A stretch of DNA of 64,000 bases from Armatimonadota bacterium (lineage in GTDB: Bacteria; Armatimonadota; Zipacnadia; Zipacnadales; JABUFB01). The notes below the pieces were generated by a model. That model saw only the letters and a program-made list of their open reading frames with translations, did no database searches and was not told where the DNA came from. The stretch spans positions 62,001-126,000 of the forward strand of contig JABUFB010000016.1 in NCBI GenBank assembly GCA_013314775.1, written 5' to 3'. Shown here piece by piece: positions 10,201-18,999 of the stretch. Both the position numbers and the translations under genes were made by a program. The first letter of the stretch is position 1, and every line of letters starts with the position of its first letter.

Positions 10201-12355
10201 CGGCGGTAGTCAGCGGCCGGTGAGGCATCCAAGAGCCCTCGATGGTCTTCCCCGACAATTCGCCCCATTGGTCAGCTTCCGAGAGCGTCACCGCAGCCTT
10301 CGGCAGCGAGAATCGAGCCTCCGTGCTGAATGGCAGATTGGATGTCGCAAGTTGCAGCCAATCCAGCGCGAGATTGCAGGACCGGTGCTCGGACGGGTAT
10401 CTCAAAGGGTCAATCTCTGTGGGCACCACCGGCTCCTGGTAATCCAACATCAGCTCGCCGTAGACTGTGTCCCCCACCACCGCGGCGGGGATCAGCACCT
10501 CGTAGTCGTTGTTGCCCGCGCGCACGGGGAATGTCCCCGCGAGGCGCCCTTCCACCAGCACCCGCACCTCATGGCCGCGGATTGCCGAACCCTTGAGCCG
10601 CAGCACGTGGTCTCTGTGGGGACTGAAGGGCAACAGCAGCAAGGTCCGGGTGCCCACCGCCGGTGTCCAGCGCACGGTCATGTCGCGGTCCGTAGCGCCG
10701 AACTTGTCCGGTGGCAGTTTGCCCCAGTTCTCGCGCCCGCTGAAGCCGTCCAGGAGGAACTTTTCGTCGCCCTCTACGCCGATGTCCACATAGGCGTTCA
10801 TATCCGGGCCGGGCTGGGCCGCAACGGCCGCCTGTGCTGCGGCTGTCTCCAGACCGAACAGTTCATCCGCGCCGGGGAAGTCATCCACGAGCAGGCGCCG
10901 ATTGGTGTCCGCCGCTGCCCACTGGGAGATGAGCTCACTGATGCTTTCGTCCGCGGCATTGTAGCCGAATCCGACACCACCCGAGGGGGCAACCAGCACG
11001 TCGAACTTCGCGAGCTCTTCGGTGGTGACGAAATCGTCGGGGATCAGGTCGAAGCGCACGTTGTTGCGGCGCAGGGCCTGGATGCACGCGTAGATGTCCT
11101 CGGGATGCCGGCCACCCGCGAGCCAGTGCCAGTCGTTGAGCAGCACCGCGACTTTGGCGTCCCTGTTCCAATTGCGGATGCTGTCGAAACACTCCTTCAT
11201 GATGGTGCTGTACAGCAGGTTTTTCTCGCAGTAGACCTTGCCGTACTCCACGCAAGGTTCCAGGTTCGAGCCTTCCCACCACTCGTTCCATGACAGGTGC
11301 AGCAAGGCTTCCGAGTAATGCGCCAGCGCCTGCACCCAGAAGCGGTCGAAGGCGTTGAAGTCCGGTGGGTAGCAGATCCCGGGAATGCGAATCTCCCAGT
11401 CGTGGTAGAAGTTCTTGAAAGTGTCGAAGAACACGGTGTCGTAGCGCTTGGCCACGGCGGCCTGGATGAAGCGCTCTACGTCCTGATCATGGGGAACCCC
11501 GAATATCCCGCCGTACGAGTGGGGCCCGCAGAAAACCCTGGCCTGGTCGGAATAACCGAAGCCCATGTAGGGCTGGTAGGCGATGTCCCACGAGAACAGG
11601 CAGCCCGGGAGATTGAGCCGGGTTCGCGCGACGGCATTGGCCCGCTGCATCTCGGCTTCCCACTGCTGGTAGATGTACTTGATGCTTTCCGCTCTCTGAT
11701 GTCCACGCGCGGCGGTGTCGAGGGTGACGTCCCCAAATGTGGCGAATTCGGTGCCCCAGCGGTCATTGAGCGCCTCGACGTCGCCGTACTTGCGCTTCAG
11801 GTGGTCCTGGAAGCCCTCGGTGGTTGCGGTCACTTTCGGCGCGCCATTGCGGCCGTAGATCAGGGCTATGGGCTTGTCATTTACCCGCGGATAGGCAGGG
11901 CTGTCCCCCAACAGGCGCAGGTAGAACTCAGTATCGCGGTTCGGGTCGAGGTTCTTGGCGAACTGCTCCATATCGAAGTCCGTGCCGTCCTGGTACACGG
12001 ACATCCAGGTATCATACCCGCGCTCGCGGAGGGTTTCGGCGGCTCGCATGACCGTGAGCTCCCGCGCCTGGTTGTCCAGACCAACCCATCCTGGGCCCCA
12101 GTAGTCCATGAAGTGGTGGGTGACACCCCACTCGGAGGCCTCGTGCAGGCTTGCGAGGTTGTCCTCATAGGCGCGCGAGTCGTAATAGCCGCGCAGCGGA
12201 GTGTTGTAAACGCCGCCCATCCAGCCGCCCAGTTCGGTCTGGTAGTCCCACGTGTACCAGTAGAAGAATGTGACCGAAATCCAGGGGCGATCCAGGGCCA
12301 CAGCAGGGGCCGCGAGGATGACCAGAAGAAGCGCGACCGCAAGGGCGCGACTCAT
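7211..12355 (-). CDS. Very large secreted glycosidase-like multidomain protein
   Basis: The product has about 1714 residues and begins with a clear signal peptide, MSRALAVALLLVILAAPAVA. The start at 12355 has AGGAGG eight bases upstream. Residues 25-430 look like a TIM-barrel glycoside hydrolase: YGDVEALNDRWGTEFATFGD resembles the GH42 beta-galactosidase segment, while the opening WISVTFFYWYTWDYQTELGG is more like GH99-type endo-glycosidases; LSWNEWWEG near 380 could hold catalytic acids. A THUAM/beta-sandwich-rich middle follows, with NPF-like beta domains. The last 170 residues are a CBM4/9-type jelly roll starting NGSFEDGAKHW. It is presumably exported and binds and cleaves a polysaccharide; the exact family and substrate are uncertain. 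Confidence 0.75.
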   Translation of the reverse strand: MSRALAVALLLVILAAPAVALDRPWISVTFFYWYTWDYQTELGGWMGGVYNTPLRGYYDSRAYEDNLASLHEASEWGVTHHFMDYWGPGWVGLDNQARELTVMRAAETLRERGYDTWMSVYQDGTDFDMEQFAKNLDPNRDTEFYLRLLGDSPAYPRVNDKPIALIYGRNGAPKVTATTEGFQDHLKRKYGDVEALNDRWGTEFATFGDVTLDTAARGHQRAESIKYIYQQWEAEMQRANAVARTRLNLPGCLFSWDIAYQPYMGFGYSDQARVFCGPHSYGGIFGVPHDQDVERFIQAAVAKRYDTVFFDTFKNFYHDWEIRIPGICYPPDFNAFDRFWVQALAHYSEALLHLSWNEWWEGSNLEPCVEYGKVYCEKNLLYSTIMKECFDSIRNWNRDAKVAVLLNDWHWLAGGRHPEDIYACIQALRRNNVRFDLIPDDFVTTEELAKFDVLVAPSGGVGFGYNAADESISELISQWAAADTNRRLLVDDFPGADELFGLETAAAQAAVAAQPGPDMNAYVDIGVEGDEKFLLDGFSGRENWGKLPPDKFGATDRDMTVRWTPAVGTRTLLLLPFSPHRDHVLRLKGSAIRGHEVRVLVEGRLAGTFPVRAGNNDYEVLIPAAVVGDTVYGELMLDYQEPVVPTEIDPLRYPSEHRSCNLALDWLQLATSNLPFSTEARFSLPKAAVTLSEADQWGELSGKTIEGSWMPHRPLTTAEDRILSRYSDGIAREMLATQPGNVFFVNGRFDQIAPEAYLDTLLCGWAGCSRELAVDAPEGVMVTSLQAGETQILLAYNSKAPERKTVEISLEDTGPRPIVEVRALSLDGQTGTVQEIHPAPGRPEFALLRAAMDYYGVFQVTRGRVGLTTPELALAPGQELTVNLQVTHRAGDAATGTVSLASHLPSLTAEPARFTVTPGQTVTVPMTIKARDDVDWGTKTVVFKVDVDGQTSNFWRELLVQRLPDLQVTSRVIDTRKPVATVTSKPFPWAKDAQATDVRLVMGGGSETAGNIAQGESAQVSVPRCPKPGDQVAFTPAAAGLEYTVGGMRKEKGVTLGLLSYPQGFAKAPDAVLPLIVTNPHDEYLENHLVSYTFDPAVLDGKPAYIREQGGNVVPSQVVGGNVIYWIAMLPAKSATVFSLCAGDAPQPPTDLSVEQDDAGIRVRNSRLSLGWSGERGGTLTSLVSNASGKDYGIGSCGAGYGTWGEYDPLKPAIDTVAYVSQEEKRWQRDLKTPATVTLGLRGPVLASVDVEADLGDGYKCSQRYMIGAYQSDFTVSGEISGPQAPELVALDIRLARNDLTKIFPNFTGIGEGFEGDNPHAGWREADSVPPVATLMTPDHFRESISVIPWDTRLMPGVSKFRQGFWPERRPESGPVNQAQIELVGENTNRAEAGARIVLHSGHQTVGQAYRRTHVDEPPVVTVPVGFRWEGEIARPAGDPKGQWWNPYWHFATPVTVGPLAGGEVDPVVRFRPDFSRYLVGCGQLDPASPRAVVHGERGMIALPTAFDEDSGEVVVTLTDSAWGSPAPATRDFRLYFDVIEMGGKCPGPVGSNPVATRVLNGSFEDGAKHWIFSGPRLHIDGAHTGKRGIELRWRNGMGPAVASNASMRLQPNSRYRVSFWAKSESARAQVRTNIYADGKYDFPQYAIPVNTGGQWRQFSTILTTGAFPPNINPALRLWVLGDEQVVYVDDVELVPLDEAPQGPPVQMGTLLRR

Positions 12356-12462
12356 AGGGGACGCCTCCTCAGATGGGGAACAGGGCGCGTGTCTGTGCCC
12401 CGTCAAGAATAGCTGACGAACGCGGTGCACCCGGAATCAGGGACGGCCGCAGGCCCCTCTGA

Positions 12463-12933
12463 TCACAAGCTCACCGCGCCGCCACCATTGCCGGGCAGCT
12501 CCACGATCTCGAACCAGTACCTGCCGATGGCCTTCATCACGTCCACAAGCGAGGCGAAGGTCACCGGCTTTGTCACGTATGAGTTCACCCCGAGATCGTA
12601 GGTCCGCAACACGTCCTCTTCGGCCTTGGACGAGGTCAGCACCACCACGGGAATCCTGCGCAGCGCCGGATCGGCCTTGATATCGGCCAGGGCTTCGCGC
12701 CCATCCTTGCGCGGCATGTTCAGGTCCAGCAGAATCAGTCCTGGCCGCGGAGAATTGGCGATGTCGGCGTATTCGCCCTGACGGCGCAAATACCGCAGGA
12801 GTTCCTCGCCATCATGGACGAAATGCAGCTCATTCGCCAAGCGGCTCTCCTCCAGCGCGTCGCGAACCAGCAGGCAATCCTCCTGGTCGTCGTCGGCCAT
12901 CAGAATCACGATAGGCTTGCCGTTGTGTTCCAT
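12463..12933 (-). CDS. REC-only response regulator (Rcp1-type)
   Basis: The 156-residue protein is a single receiver domain. D14-D15-D16 form the acidic metal pocket, D70 in ILLDLNMPRKDG is the phospho-acceptor, T/S at VVVLTSS and K in YVTKPV complete the active site. The long insert after helix 2 (EYADIANSPRP) is typical of Rcp1-like receivers that pair with phytochrome-like or PAS/GAF kinases. There is no output domain. Its ATG at 12933 lies 28 bases inside the end of the upstream kinase gene, so the two are translationally coupled and very likely partners. The output must be a phosphorelay or protein-protein contact encoded elsewhere. Confidence 0.92.
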   Translation of the reverse strand: MEHNGKPIVILMADDDQEDCLLVRDALEESRLANELHFVHDGEELLRYLRRQGEYADIANSPRPGLILLDLNMPRKDGREALADIKADPALRRIPVVVLTSSKAEEDVLRTYDLGVNSYVTKPVTFASLVDVMKAIGRYWFEIVELPGNGGGAVSL

Positions 12934-14876
12934 CGCGCAGACTCCTCCCTGTTACCTGACTGCCGGACGGGCAGGGTGACGGTGAACGTTGAGCCCTTGC
13001 CCGGTTCGCTCTGCACCGTGATTTTCCCTGAGTGCCGGTCCACGATCTTGCGGCAGACTGCCAGACCAATACCGGTCCCAGAGTACTCGCCACGACCGTG
13101 AAGCCGCTGGAAAACTGCGAAGATACGTTCCGCGTACTTCTGCTCGAACCCGATGCCATTATCGGCAATTTGGATTTCGTAGCAAGGGCCGTTCGCGCAA
13201 CCCTCTTCCACGAATCGCCCGGAGATTCTAACCACGGGGGGCTCATCTTCGCGGCGGAACTTCACCGCGTTGCCGATGAGATTCTGCAACAGTTGCTGCA
13301 TTTGCACAGGATCCGCATCGATGGTGGCCAGGTCTTCCGACTCAACCCGGGCCCCGGCTTCCGCGATACTGATCTCCAGGTCCGAGAGTACCTCGGCGAG
13401 AATGCGCGAAAGGTCCACCGGCTCGAAGGGCTGCGCCCGGGTGGTGACGCGCGAATAGGTGAGCAGGTCGTTGATGAGTCCCTGCATCCTGCTCGCCGCA
13501 TTGCGCATCCGGGTCAGGTACTCGCGACTCTCAGCGTTGAGTCCGTCGCCGGCTGTCGCCTCCAGTCGGTCCCCGAAGGCCTGGATCTTGCGCAAGGGCT
13601 CCTGCAGGTCGTGCGAAGCAACGTAGGCGAACTGCTGCAATTCCTCGTTTGATCGTCGAAGCTCGGCGGTGCGCTCCTGCACTTTCTGCTCTAGGCTCTC
13701 GTTGAGCGCCTTGAGTTCCTCAATTCGCTTGCGCCTCTGGATCAGTTGCCACATGCCCTGCATCAGGAGCTGCAATTGCATCACGTCCGACTCATCGTAA
13801 GGGGCTTCCTTATTGCCGACGCCCGCCACGATCACAATGTGGTCGCCCTCGAAAATCGGGACGTTCATGTGTCGCGTGAGCGCCACATGCCCGTCGGGGT
13901 ACCCCTTCTTGAGGGGATTGGGCGCCGCATAGTCGTTGGTGATCACAGGCTTGCGCTGGCGTACGGCCTCGCCCCACAGGCCGGTGGATTCCACCGGGTA
14001 ATGAATGGGCTTGTCATTCATCGCGCACTGTTGCATCGCGGTTCTTGACCACGCATGCATGGTGAGCACGCTTTCATCGTCATTTGTGAATGCGAGGTAG
14101 CCGATTTCGCTGTTCGTGAGGCGCACTGCCTCCTCCAGCGCGAAATTGGAAAGCTCAGAAAGCGTTGCGTCCGTCATGTCGGACAGATCATGGAGGGCCT
14201 GGAGCCTGCTCTCGTTCAGCCGCAGTGCTTCCTCCGCCGCCCGGCTTTCCGTAATGTCAACGCCGGCGCTGACCACGAACTCCACGTTGCCACGCTTGTC
14301 CGTACAGCAGGTGTTGGACCACGAGATCAACCTTCTGCCGCCGTCTCTGGTCAGCCAGTAGTTCACATATTGATTCGGGAAATCTCCCGCCACCAGACTG
14401 CTGAAGACCCTCTGCACCGCTTCCCGCTCCTCCGGAGCCAGCAATATCTCCCAGAGCGGCTTGCCGCGCATTTCCTCGAAAGTGTAGCCCGTTGTCTGGG
14501 CGCAGGCGCGGTTGAACTGGATGATCCGGCCCTCGCGGTCGAGAACGACGATCAGGCTGGCAGCGGTGTCAAGCACCGCGGACACAAAATCGCGCTGCTG
14601 ACGCAGTTCCACGAACAGGCGGTGGAAGAGGATGAGACTGGTGGCCAGCAGCAGGGAGATCAGCAGCGCGACCAGTTCCATGCCGAGATTGAGTTCCGGT
14701 GACCGGGCATTCGTCGCCTCGGCGTAGAGGGAGATCCCCCTTCGCAGCGCCATGAGGGCGAATGTGCAAGCCACTGCGATCCAGGGACCGCGGCGGTCCG
14801 TCACGGTGATCATGCGGATGGCAAGCACGGCGCACGCGATCTGTAGAGCCATAGACAGACCGGTGACGATGATCAC
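12906..14876 (-). CDS. Membrane sensor histidine kinase with PAS and GAF domains
   Basis: The 656-residue kinase has three hydrophobic segments in the first 90 residues, then a PAS domain (about 95-215, VLDREGRIIQFNRACAQTTG), a GAF-type domain (about 235-375), a coiled linker, and the HisKA/HATPase core. H422 in FAYVASHDLQEP is the phospho-acceptor. The N box reads NLIGNAVKF and the G1/F/G2 region IADNGIGFEQ, IFAVFQRLHG and GTGIGLAVCRK. It starts with GTG at 14876, supported by GGAGGTGG about nine bases upstream. The gene overlaps the receiver gene by 28 bases. The H-box and RLHGRGEYSGTGIGL pattern match the phytochrome-like kinase subgroup. The ligand of the GAF or PAS domain is unknown. Confidence 0.93.
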   Translation of the reverse strand: MIIVTGLSMALQIACAVLAIRMITVTDRRGPWIAVACTFALMALRRGISLYAEATNARSPELNLGMELVALLISLLLATSLILFHRLFVELRQQRDFVSAVLDTAASLIVVLDREGRIIQFNRACAQTTGYTFEEMRGKPLWEILLAPEEREAVQRVFSSLVAGDFPNQYVNYWLTRDGGRRLISWSNTCCTDKRGNVEFVVSAGVDITESRAAEEALRLNESRLQALHDLSDMTDATLSELSNFALEEAVRLTNSEIGYLAFTNDDESVLTMHAWSRTAMQQCAMNDKPIHYPVESTGLWGEAVRQRKPVITNDYAAPNPLKKGYPDGHVALTRHMNVPIFEGDHIVIVAGVGNKEAPYDESDVMQLQLLMQGMWQLIQRRKRIEELKALNESLEQKVQERTAELRRSNEELQQFAYVASHDLQEPLRKIQAFGDRLEATAGDGLNAESREYLTRMRNAASRMQGLINDLLTYSRVTTRAQPFEPVDLSRILAEVLSDLEISIAEAGARVESEDLATIDADPVQMQQLLQNLIGNAVKFRREDEPPVVRISGRFVEEGCANGPCYEIQIADNGIGFEQKYAERIFAVFQRLHGRGEYSGTGIGLAVCRKIVDRHSGKITVQSEPGKGSTFTVTLPVRQSGNREESARWNTTASLS

Positions 14877-15053
14877 GTCGGTACCACCTCCAGCCAGCAG
14901 CGTCTTGCCTGTCCTGGTCTCGTCTACCCGGAATGGGTACTTCGCCGAATGAGTAGACGAGTCCTGTTCCCAATCAAATGCATGGCGGCAAAGGCCCCGC
15001 GGAGGTGTCCGGCGAAGAGATGCTCAGCTTGCCCTGCCAGGAGGCCCTTGACC

Positions 15054-16544
15054 ATGCCCGACAGGCCCAATGTGCTGCTCATCACCGCCGATCACATGCG
15101 CTGGGATGCTCTCGGCTGCAACGGGAACCCCTTCGTCCAAACGCCGAATCTGGATGCCCTTGCTGCGAGGGGCGTGACCTTCGACGGCTCATTCAGCTGC
15201 AACCCCATCTGTGTGCCCGGGCGGGCGACGATAACCACCGGCAACTACTCCCACGTCTGCACCGGCATCAAGAACAACTCCGGTCGCATTCGGTCAGGGC
15301 AGCCAACAATCGCGGCCCATTTCCGAGATGCCGGCTACCACACGCTTGCCGTGGGAAAGCTGCACTATGTCCCCTACGCGCCGCCGGGACAGCCCCGCCT
15401 GCTCCACGGATTCGAACATGCGGAGTTGTGCGAAGAGGGTCGGATTCTGCACCAGTTCTCTCCCGGCGCAGACGCCCGCGGCCTCGAGGATTACCACGAT
15501 TGGCTGCATGATATGGGCTGGGGCGGGTACGAGCGCGCCCATGGCACCGGGAACAATGACGTCCATCCCGCGCCGTCACCCCTGCCCGCGGAGCTTCATG
15601 AGGAGTCCTGGGTTGCGACGCGGACCATCGCCAACCTCGAGGATCATCTGTCTTCGCGGCCCGGCCGGCCCTTCTTCGCCTGGGCATCCTTCACCAAGCC
15701 CCACCCGCCGTATGATCCACCCCGACCTTTTGACGCCCTTTACGACCCGCGGGACATCCCGCCGCCCGTGGGTTCTGTGGACCTGCTTGCGGACCGCGAC
15801 CCGTGGCTGCGATACAACCCGGTGGCCTATGGCTGGGATAAGCTTTCGCCACAGGCGGTGCAGGTGGCCCGGGCCCACTACTTCGGGATGGTCACATTCC
15901 AGGACCAGATGATCGGCCGCATCCTGTCCTTCCTGTCCGACGCGGGCTTGACTGACAACACCCTCGTCGTCTACACCGCGGACCACGGCGATCTGCTGGG
16001 CGATTTCGGCTGCTTCTTCAAGTGCAACATGTTCGACGGCTCGGTGCGTATCCCGGCAATCTATGCGGGCCCGGGGGTCGCCCCTCACGCGACGTCGGGC
16101 ACCCAACTCGTGGGCCAGCACGATATCCTGCCCACACTTGCGGAACTGACCGGCACCAGCCTGCGCGCGCCGGTTATGGGGTCCAGCCTCGCTCCTGCGC
16201 TGCGAGACCCGTCGGCCCAGTCGCGCGAGCTCGTCTTCTCGCAGTCTCTCGACTCACCCCGCCAGTGTTACATGGTGCGCTCTCACAGCTTCAAGTACGT
16301 CTACCACGAACTGGGCGGGATTGAGGAGTTGTATGATTGCAAAGATGATCCGCACGAACTGCGGAACCTGGCGACGGACCGGCCGGAACTCGCCGCCGAA
16401 TACCGCGCGGCCCTCGTGGACTGGTGCCGGGAGACCGGGGATGCGGCGATGCTGGACGAGGCCGGCGACCTGCGGGTCTCCGACGAACAACTCGACCGGC
16501 GCGACGCCTTCAACCCGGGCAATATGGGCTGGCGGTGGTATTGA
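15054..16544 (+). CDS. Type I sulfatase
   Basis: The 496-residue enzyme belongs to the alkaline-phosphatase-superfamily sulfatases. C53-V-P-G-R57 is the C-x-P-x-R signature whose cysteine is converted to formylglycine; metal ligands are in LITADHMRWD near the N-terminus and YTADHGDLLGDFG near residue 305. AGGAGG nine bases before ATG 15054 fixes the start, and the frame upstream to 14949 lacks one. No signal peptide is visible, so it is cytoplasmic or exported by another route. It would remove sulfate from sugars or similar compounds and needs a formylglycine-generating enzyme or anSME that is not in the window. The C-terminal domain (YVYHELGGIEELYDCKDDP) is standard for the family. Confidence 0.93.
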   Translation: MPDRPNVLLITADHMRWDALGCNGNPFVQTPNLDALAARGVTFDGSFSCNPICVPGRATITTGNYSHVCTGIKNNSGRIRSGQPTIAAHFRDAGYHTLAVGKLHYVPYAPPGQPRLLHGFEHAELCEEGRILHQFSPGADARGLEDYHDWLHDMGWGGYERAHGTGNNDVHPAPSPLPAELHEESWVATRTIANLEDHLSSRPGRPFFAWASFTKPHPPYDPPRPFDALYDPRDIPPPVGSVDLLADRDPWLRYNPVAYGWDKLSPQAVQVARAHYFGMVTFQDQMIGRILSFLSDAGLTDNTLVVYTADHGDLLGDFGCFFKCNMFDGSVRIPAIYAGPGVAPHATSGTQLVGQHDILPTLAELTGTSLRAPVMGSSLAPALRDPSAQSRELVFSQSLDSPRQCYMVRSHSFKYVYHELGGIEELYDCKDDPHELRNLATDRPELAAEYRAALVDWCRETGDAAMLDEAGDLRVSDEQLDRRDAFNPGNMGWRWY

Positions 16545-16678
16545 GGGCCGCGCCTGTGGTGGTCGCCGCGCACGGTGGGACGGGCACGCAGTCTTCAGAT
16601 GACAGCGTAGCGCGATGCTAGTCCCCTGGTTCGTCCCTCTCTTGCCCCTTCGCGCGGTTCGGGGTAATCTTGGCGCAA

Positions 16679-18070
16679 ATGCAATACCCGATTACGACCG
16701 CTATCACGCCAGAAAGGCAGGCGTCCGATTTGTCCGACATCACCGCCCTCGAATCCCGCCTCGACGACTTCGACCCGCAGGTCCGCCGGGAAGCTCTCGA
16801 AGAGCTTGCCGCCGCGCGTGTACCGACCGCTCCCGCCACGGACAATCTCAACATGCACTGCCATTCATTCTTCTCGTACAACGCCGACGGCTGGTCGCCC
16901 TCTCACATCTCCTGGGCAGCCCACTTGGCCGGCCTTTACGCCGCCGGCTTGTGCGATTTCGATGTGCTGGACGGCCTCGAGGAGTTCCTGGCCGCCGGGC
17001 AGCTTCTTGGCCTGCGCTCCACGGTGAACCTCGAGACCCGAGTGTACTTTCGGGAGTATGCGGACGTGGATATCACCTCACCAGGCGAGCCCGGGGTCAC
17101 ATACATCATGGGCGCGGGATTCGTCACTCTGCCCCCGCCCGGGACATCGCAGCACGCCGGCCTGTGTGCTTACCGCGACGCTGCCTGCGCTCGAAACGTG
17201 GACCTGGTGAACCGTATCAACCCCCACGTGCCGGATATAGCCATTGACTACGAACTCGACGTTCTGCCCCTCACGCCGATGAACGCCGCTACTGAGCGCC
17301 ATATTATCCGGGCGTATGTGAATAAGGCGGCCGAAGTCAACGGCAGCCCGGAGCGGACCGCTCAATTCTGGTCGGAGATACTGGGCAAGCCCGCGGCGGA
17401 TCTCGAGCCGATTCTGGATTCCCCCGACTTCGAGGAGCTGGTGCGGTCAAAGCTGGCCAAGCGCGGCGGGCTCGGATACGTACAGCCCTCCGAGGACACT
17501 TTCCCGCCGGTGGACGACTTCATCCAGTGGGTCTTGTCCTGCGATGCGATCCCCATGATCACCTGGCTGGACGGCACCAGCGGGGGAGAAGAGGATGGCC
17601 GGGCCATGCTGGAGTGCATGGTGGCCAAGGGCGCGGCCGCGCTGAACATCATCCCGGACCGCAACTGGAACATCAAGGACCCCGAAGCGCGGGAGAGGAA
17701 GATCGGCAAGCTGCGGGAGATCGTGGCTATCGCCGATGACATGAACCTGCCGATAAACATCGGCACGGAGATGAACAAAGCCGGCCTGCCCTTCGTGGAC
17801 GATCTCGGCGGGCCGGTCCTGATAGACTTGCGCGAGAGTTTCATGCGGGGCGCGCGGATTATGGTCGGCCACACAGTGATGGCACGGTTCGTGGGGATGA
17901 GCTATGTGGCGTGCGACATGGACCTGCCGCGCAAGAACGCTTTCTTCGAGTCCGTGGGGGCACTGCCGGCCGTGAACGACACGATCGCGGAGGCCCTCAC
18001 GAAACTCGGGCCGGACATGGCGATGCAGCGTATCTCCGAGAGCGCCGCCGCGGGTGTATGGAGGGTGTAG
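16679..18070 (+). CDS. PHP-like metal-dependent hydrolase
   Basis: The product has 463 residues from ATG 16679; a TTG at 16670 is an alternative. Residues 55-75 contain NLNMHCHSFFSYNADG, the H-x-H start of a PHP domain that binds catalytic metals. Further matches are DYELDVLPLTPMNAATERH near 187 and GTEMNKAGLPFVDD and GHTVMARFVG near the C-terminus, with H and D/E residues that could complete the site. The protein is longer than typical histidinol-phosphatase or TrpH-type members. No signal peptide is present. It is followed on the opposite strand by a TIM-barrel isomerase-like gene, suggesting a local role in sugar or phosphate-ester metabolism, but the substrate is not known. Confidence 0.7.
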   Translation: MQYPITTAITPERQASDLSDITALESRLDDFDPQVRREALEELAAARVPTAPATDNLNMHCHSFFSYNADGWSPSHISWAAHLAGLYAAGLCDFDVLDGLEEFLAAGQLLGLRSTVNLETRVYFREYADVDITSPGEPGVTYIMGAGFVTLPPPGTSQHAGLCAYRDAACARNVDLVNRINPHVPDIAIDYELDVLPLTPMNAATERHIIRAYVNKAAEVNGSPERTAQFWSEILGKPAADLEPILDSPDFEELVRSKLAKRGGLGYVQPSEDTFPPVDDFIQWVLSCDAIPMITWLDGTSGGEEDGRAMLECMVAKGAAALNIIPDRNWNIKDPEARERKIGKLREIVAIADDMNLPINIGTEMNKAGLPFVDDLGGPVLIDLRESFMRGARIMVGHTVMARFVGMSYVACDMDLPRKNAFFESVGALPAVNDTIAEALTKLGPDMAMQRISESAAAGVWRV

Positions 18071-18082
18071 GGGGCTGCGCGG

Positions 18083-18904
18083 TCAGCCCAAGCTCACCCC
18101 GCAATCCGCCGCGACCCTGCGGATGTACCTGGCCGCCGGCGCGAACTGCTCGGGCCTCATGTGTTCCATCATCAGGGGCGTGTCCGGGTCCAGTCTCGCC
18201 AGTTCCGTCAGGTACACGCGGTAGTCCAGCGTGCCTTGTCCCGGCGGGACCTCGTCGATGTGCACCATGAACCGGTCGCTCATAGTGATGTCCTTGGCAT
18301 GGCAGCTTCGGATGTATGGCCCCAGCTTCTCGAAGCACTCCCGGATCAGGTCGCCATTGCGGAAATACCGCGCCGGGCAGTTCACCAGATTCGTCGGGTC
18401 CAGGTGCACCGCGCAAGCTGGACGGTCTATCGCCTGGATTAGCCGCAGGTAGCTATCTGCGGAATCCGGCAGCATCCACGGCATGGTCTCCAGCGTGTAG
18501 AAGGTCCGCGTGGGCTGCACTGCGTCGATGATCGCGCGGGTGGTTTCGACAATGGCGTCGAAGGTCTCGGGCAGGAGGTCTTCGGCGCAAGGGCCGTCCC
18601 ACTTGTCACCGCGCGAGCCGACGATGTTCACGCAGCATCGCGCGCCGATCCTGTCCGCGACGGCCAATTGGTTCACACATCGCTCGAAGGCCTCTCTGCG
18701 GGTCTTCTCATCACGGCTCAGTGGGTTGGACCAGGCGCCGACCTCGGCGATAACGAGGTTCGCGCGCCTTGCTGCGGCCACGTAATCATCCATCAGGTAC
18801 TCGACGGGGTCCGGCCAGTAGGCCGCCGTGTAACCTGCCTGTCTGTGTGCCTCGGCCCAACTGTCCGGGTCGTTTGTGCCGAAAACGGGGCCACCGAATC
18901 TCAC
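18083..18904 (-). CDS. Sugar phosphate isomerase/epimerase-like TIM-barrel protein
   Basis: The 273-residue product has the xylose-isomerase-like AP-endonuclease-2 fold. Ligand-bearing stretches are visible: ETMPW near residue 153 (metal Glu), VHLDPTNLVN near 186 (Asp), SCHAKDI near 219 (His) and PLMMEHM near 251 (Glu). A GTG at 18904 is taken as the start because AGGAGG lies five bases upstream; the open frame extends further to 18967 without a binding site. Members interconvert ketoses/aldoses or epimerise inositol-related sugars, often beside Gfo/Idh oxidoreductases. The gene ends 13 bases from the end of the PHP-like gene, tail to tail. Substrate unknown. Confidence 0.87.
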   Translation of the reverse strand: MRFGGPVFGTNDPDSWAEAHRQAGYTAAYWPDPVEYLMDDYVAAARRANLVIAEVGAWSNPLSRDEKTRREAFERCVNQLAVADRIGARCCVNIVGSRGDKWDGPCAEDLLPETFDAIVETTRAIIDAVQPTRTFYTLETMPWMLPDSADSYLRLIQAIDRPACAVHLDPTNLVNCPARYFRNGDLIRECFEKLGPYIRSCHAKDITMSDRFMVHIDEVPPGQGTLDYRVYLTELARLDPDTPLMMEHMRPEQFAPAARYIRRVAADCGVSLG

Positions 18905-18999
18905 GGGGGCCTCCTGTCTCTGCGCCGCGGGTGCCGGAAGGTCCCGGTCCCTACGCGGCGAATACATGTGTCTCCGGAATCCTTCCTCGGAGGTCCCCC

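Noticed and set aside
10142-11293. Plus-strand frame of 383 codons within the giant glycosidase
   Set aside because: It is a shadow of the 1714-residue gene with no start signal and no domain.
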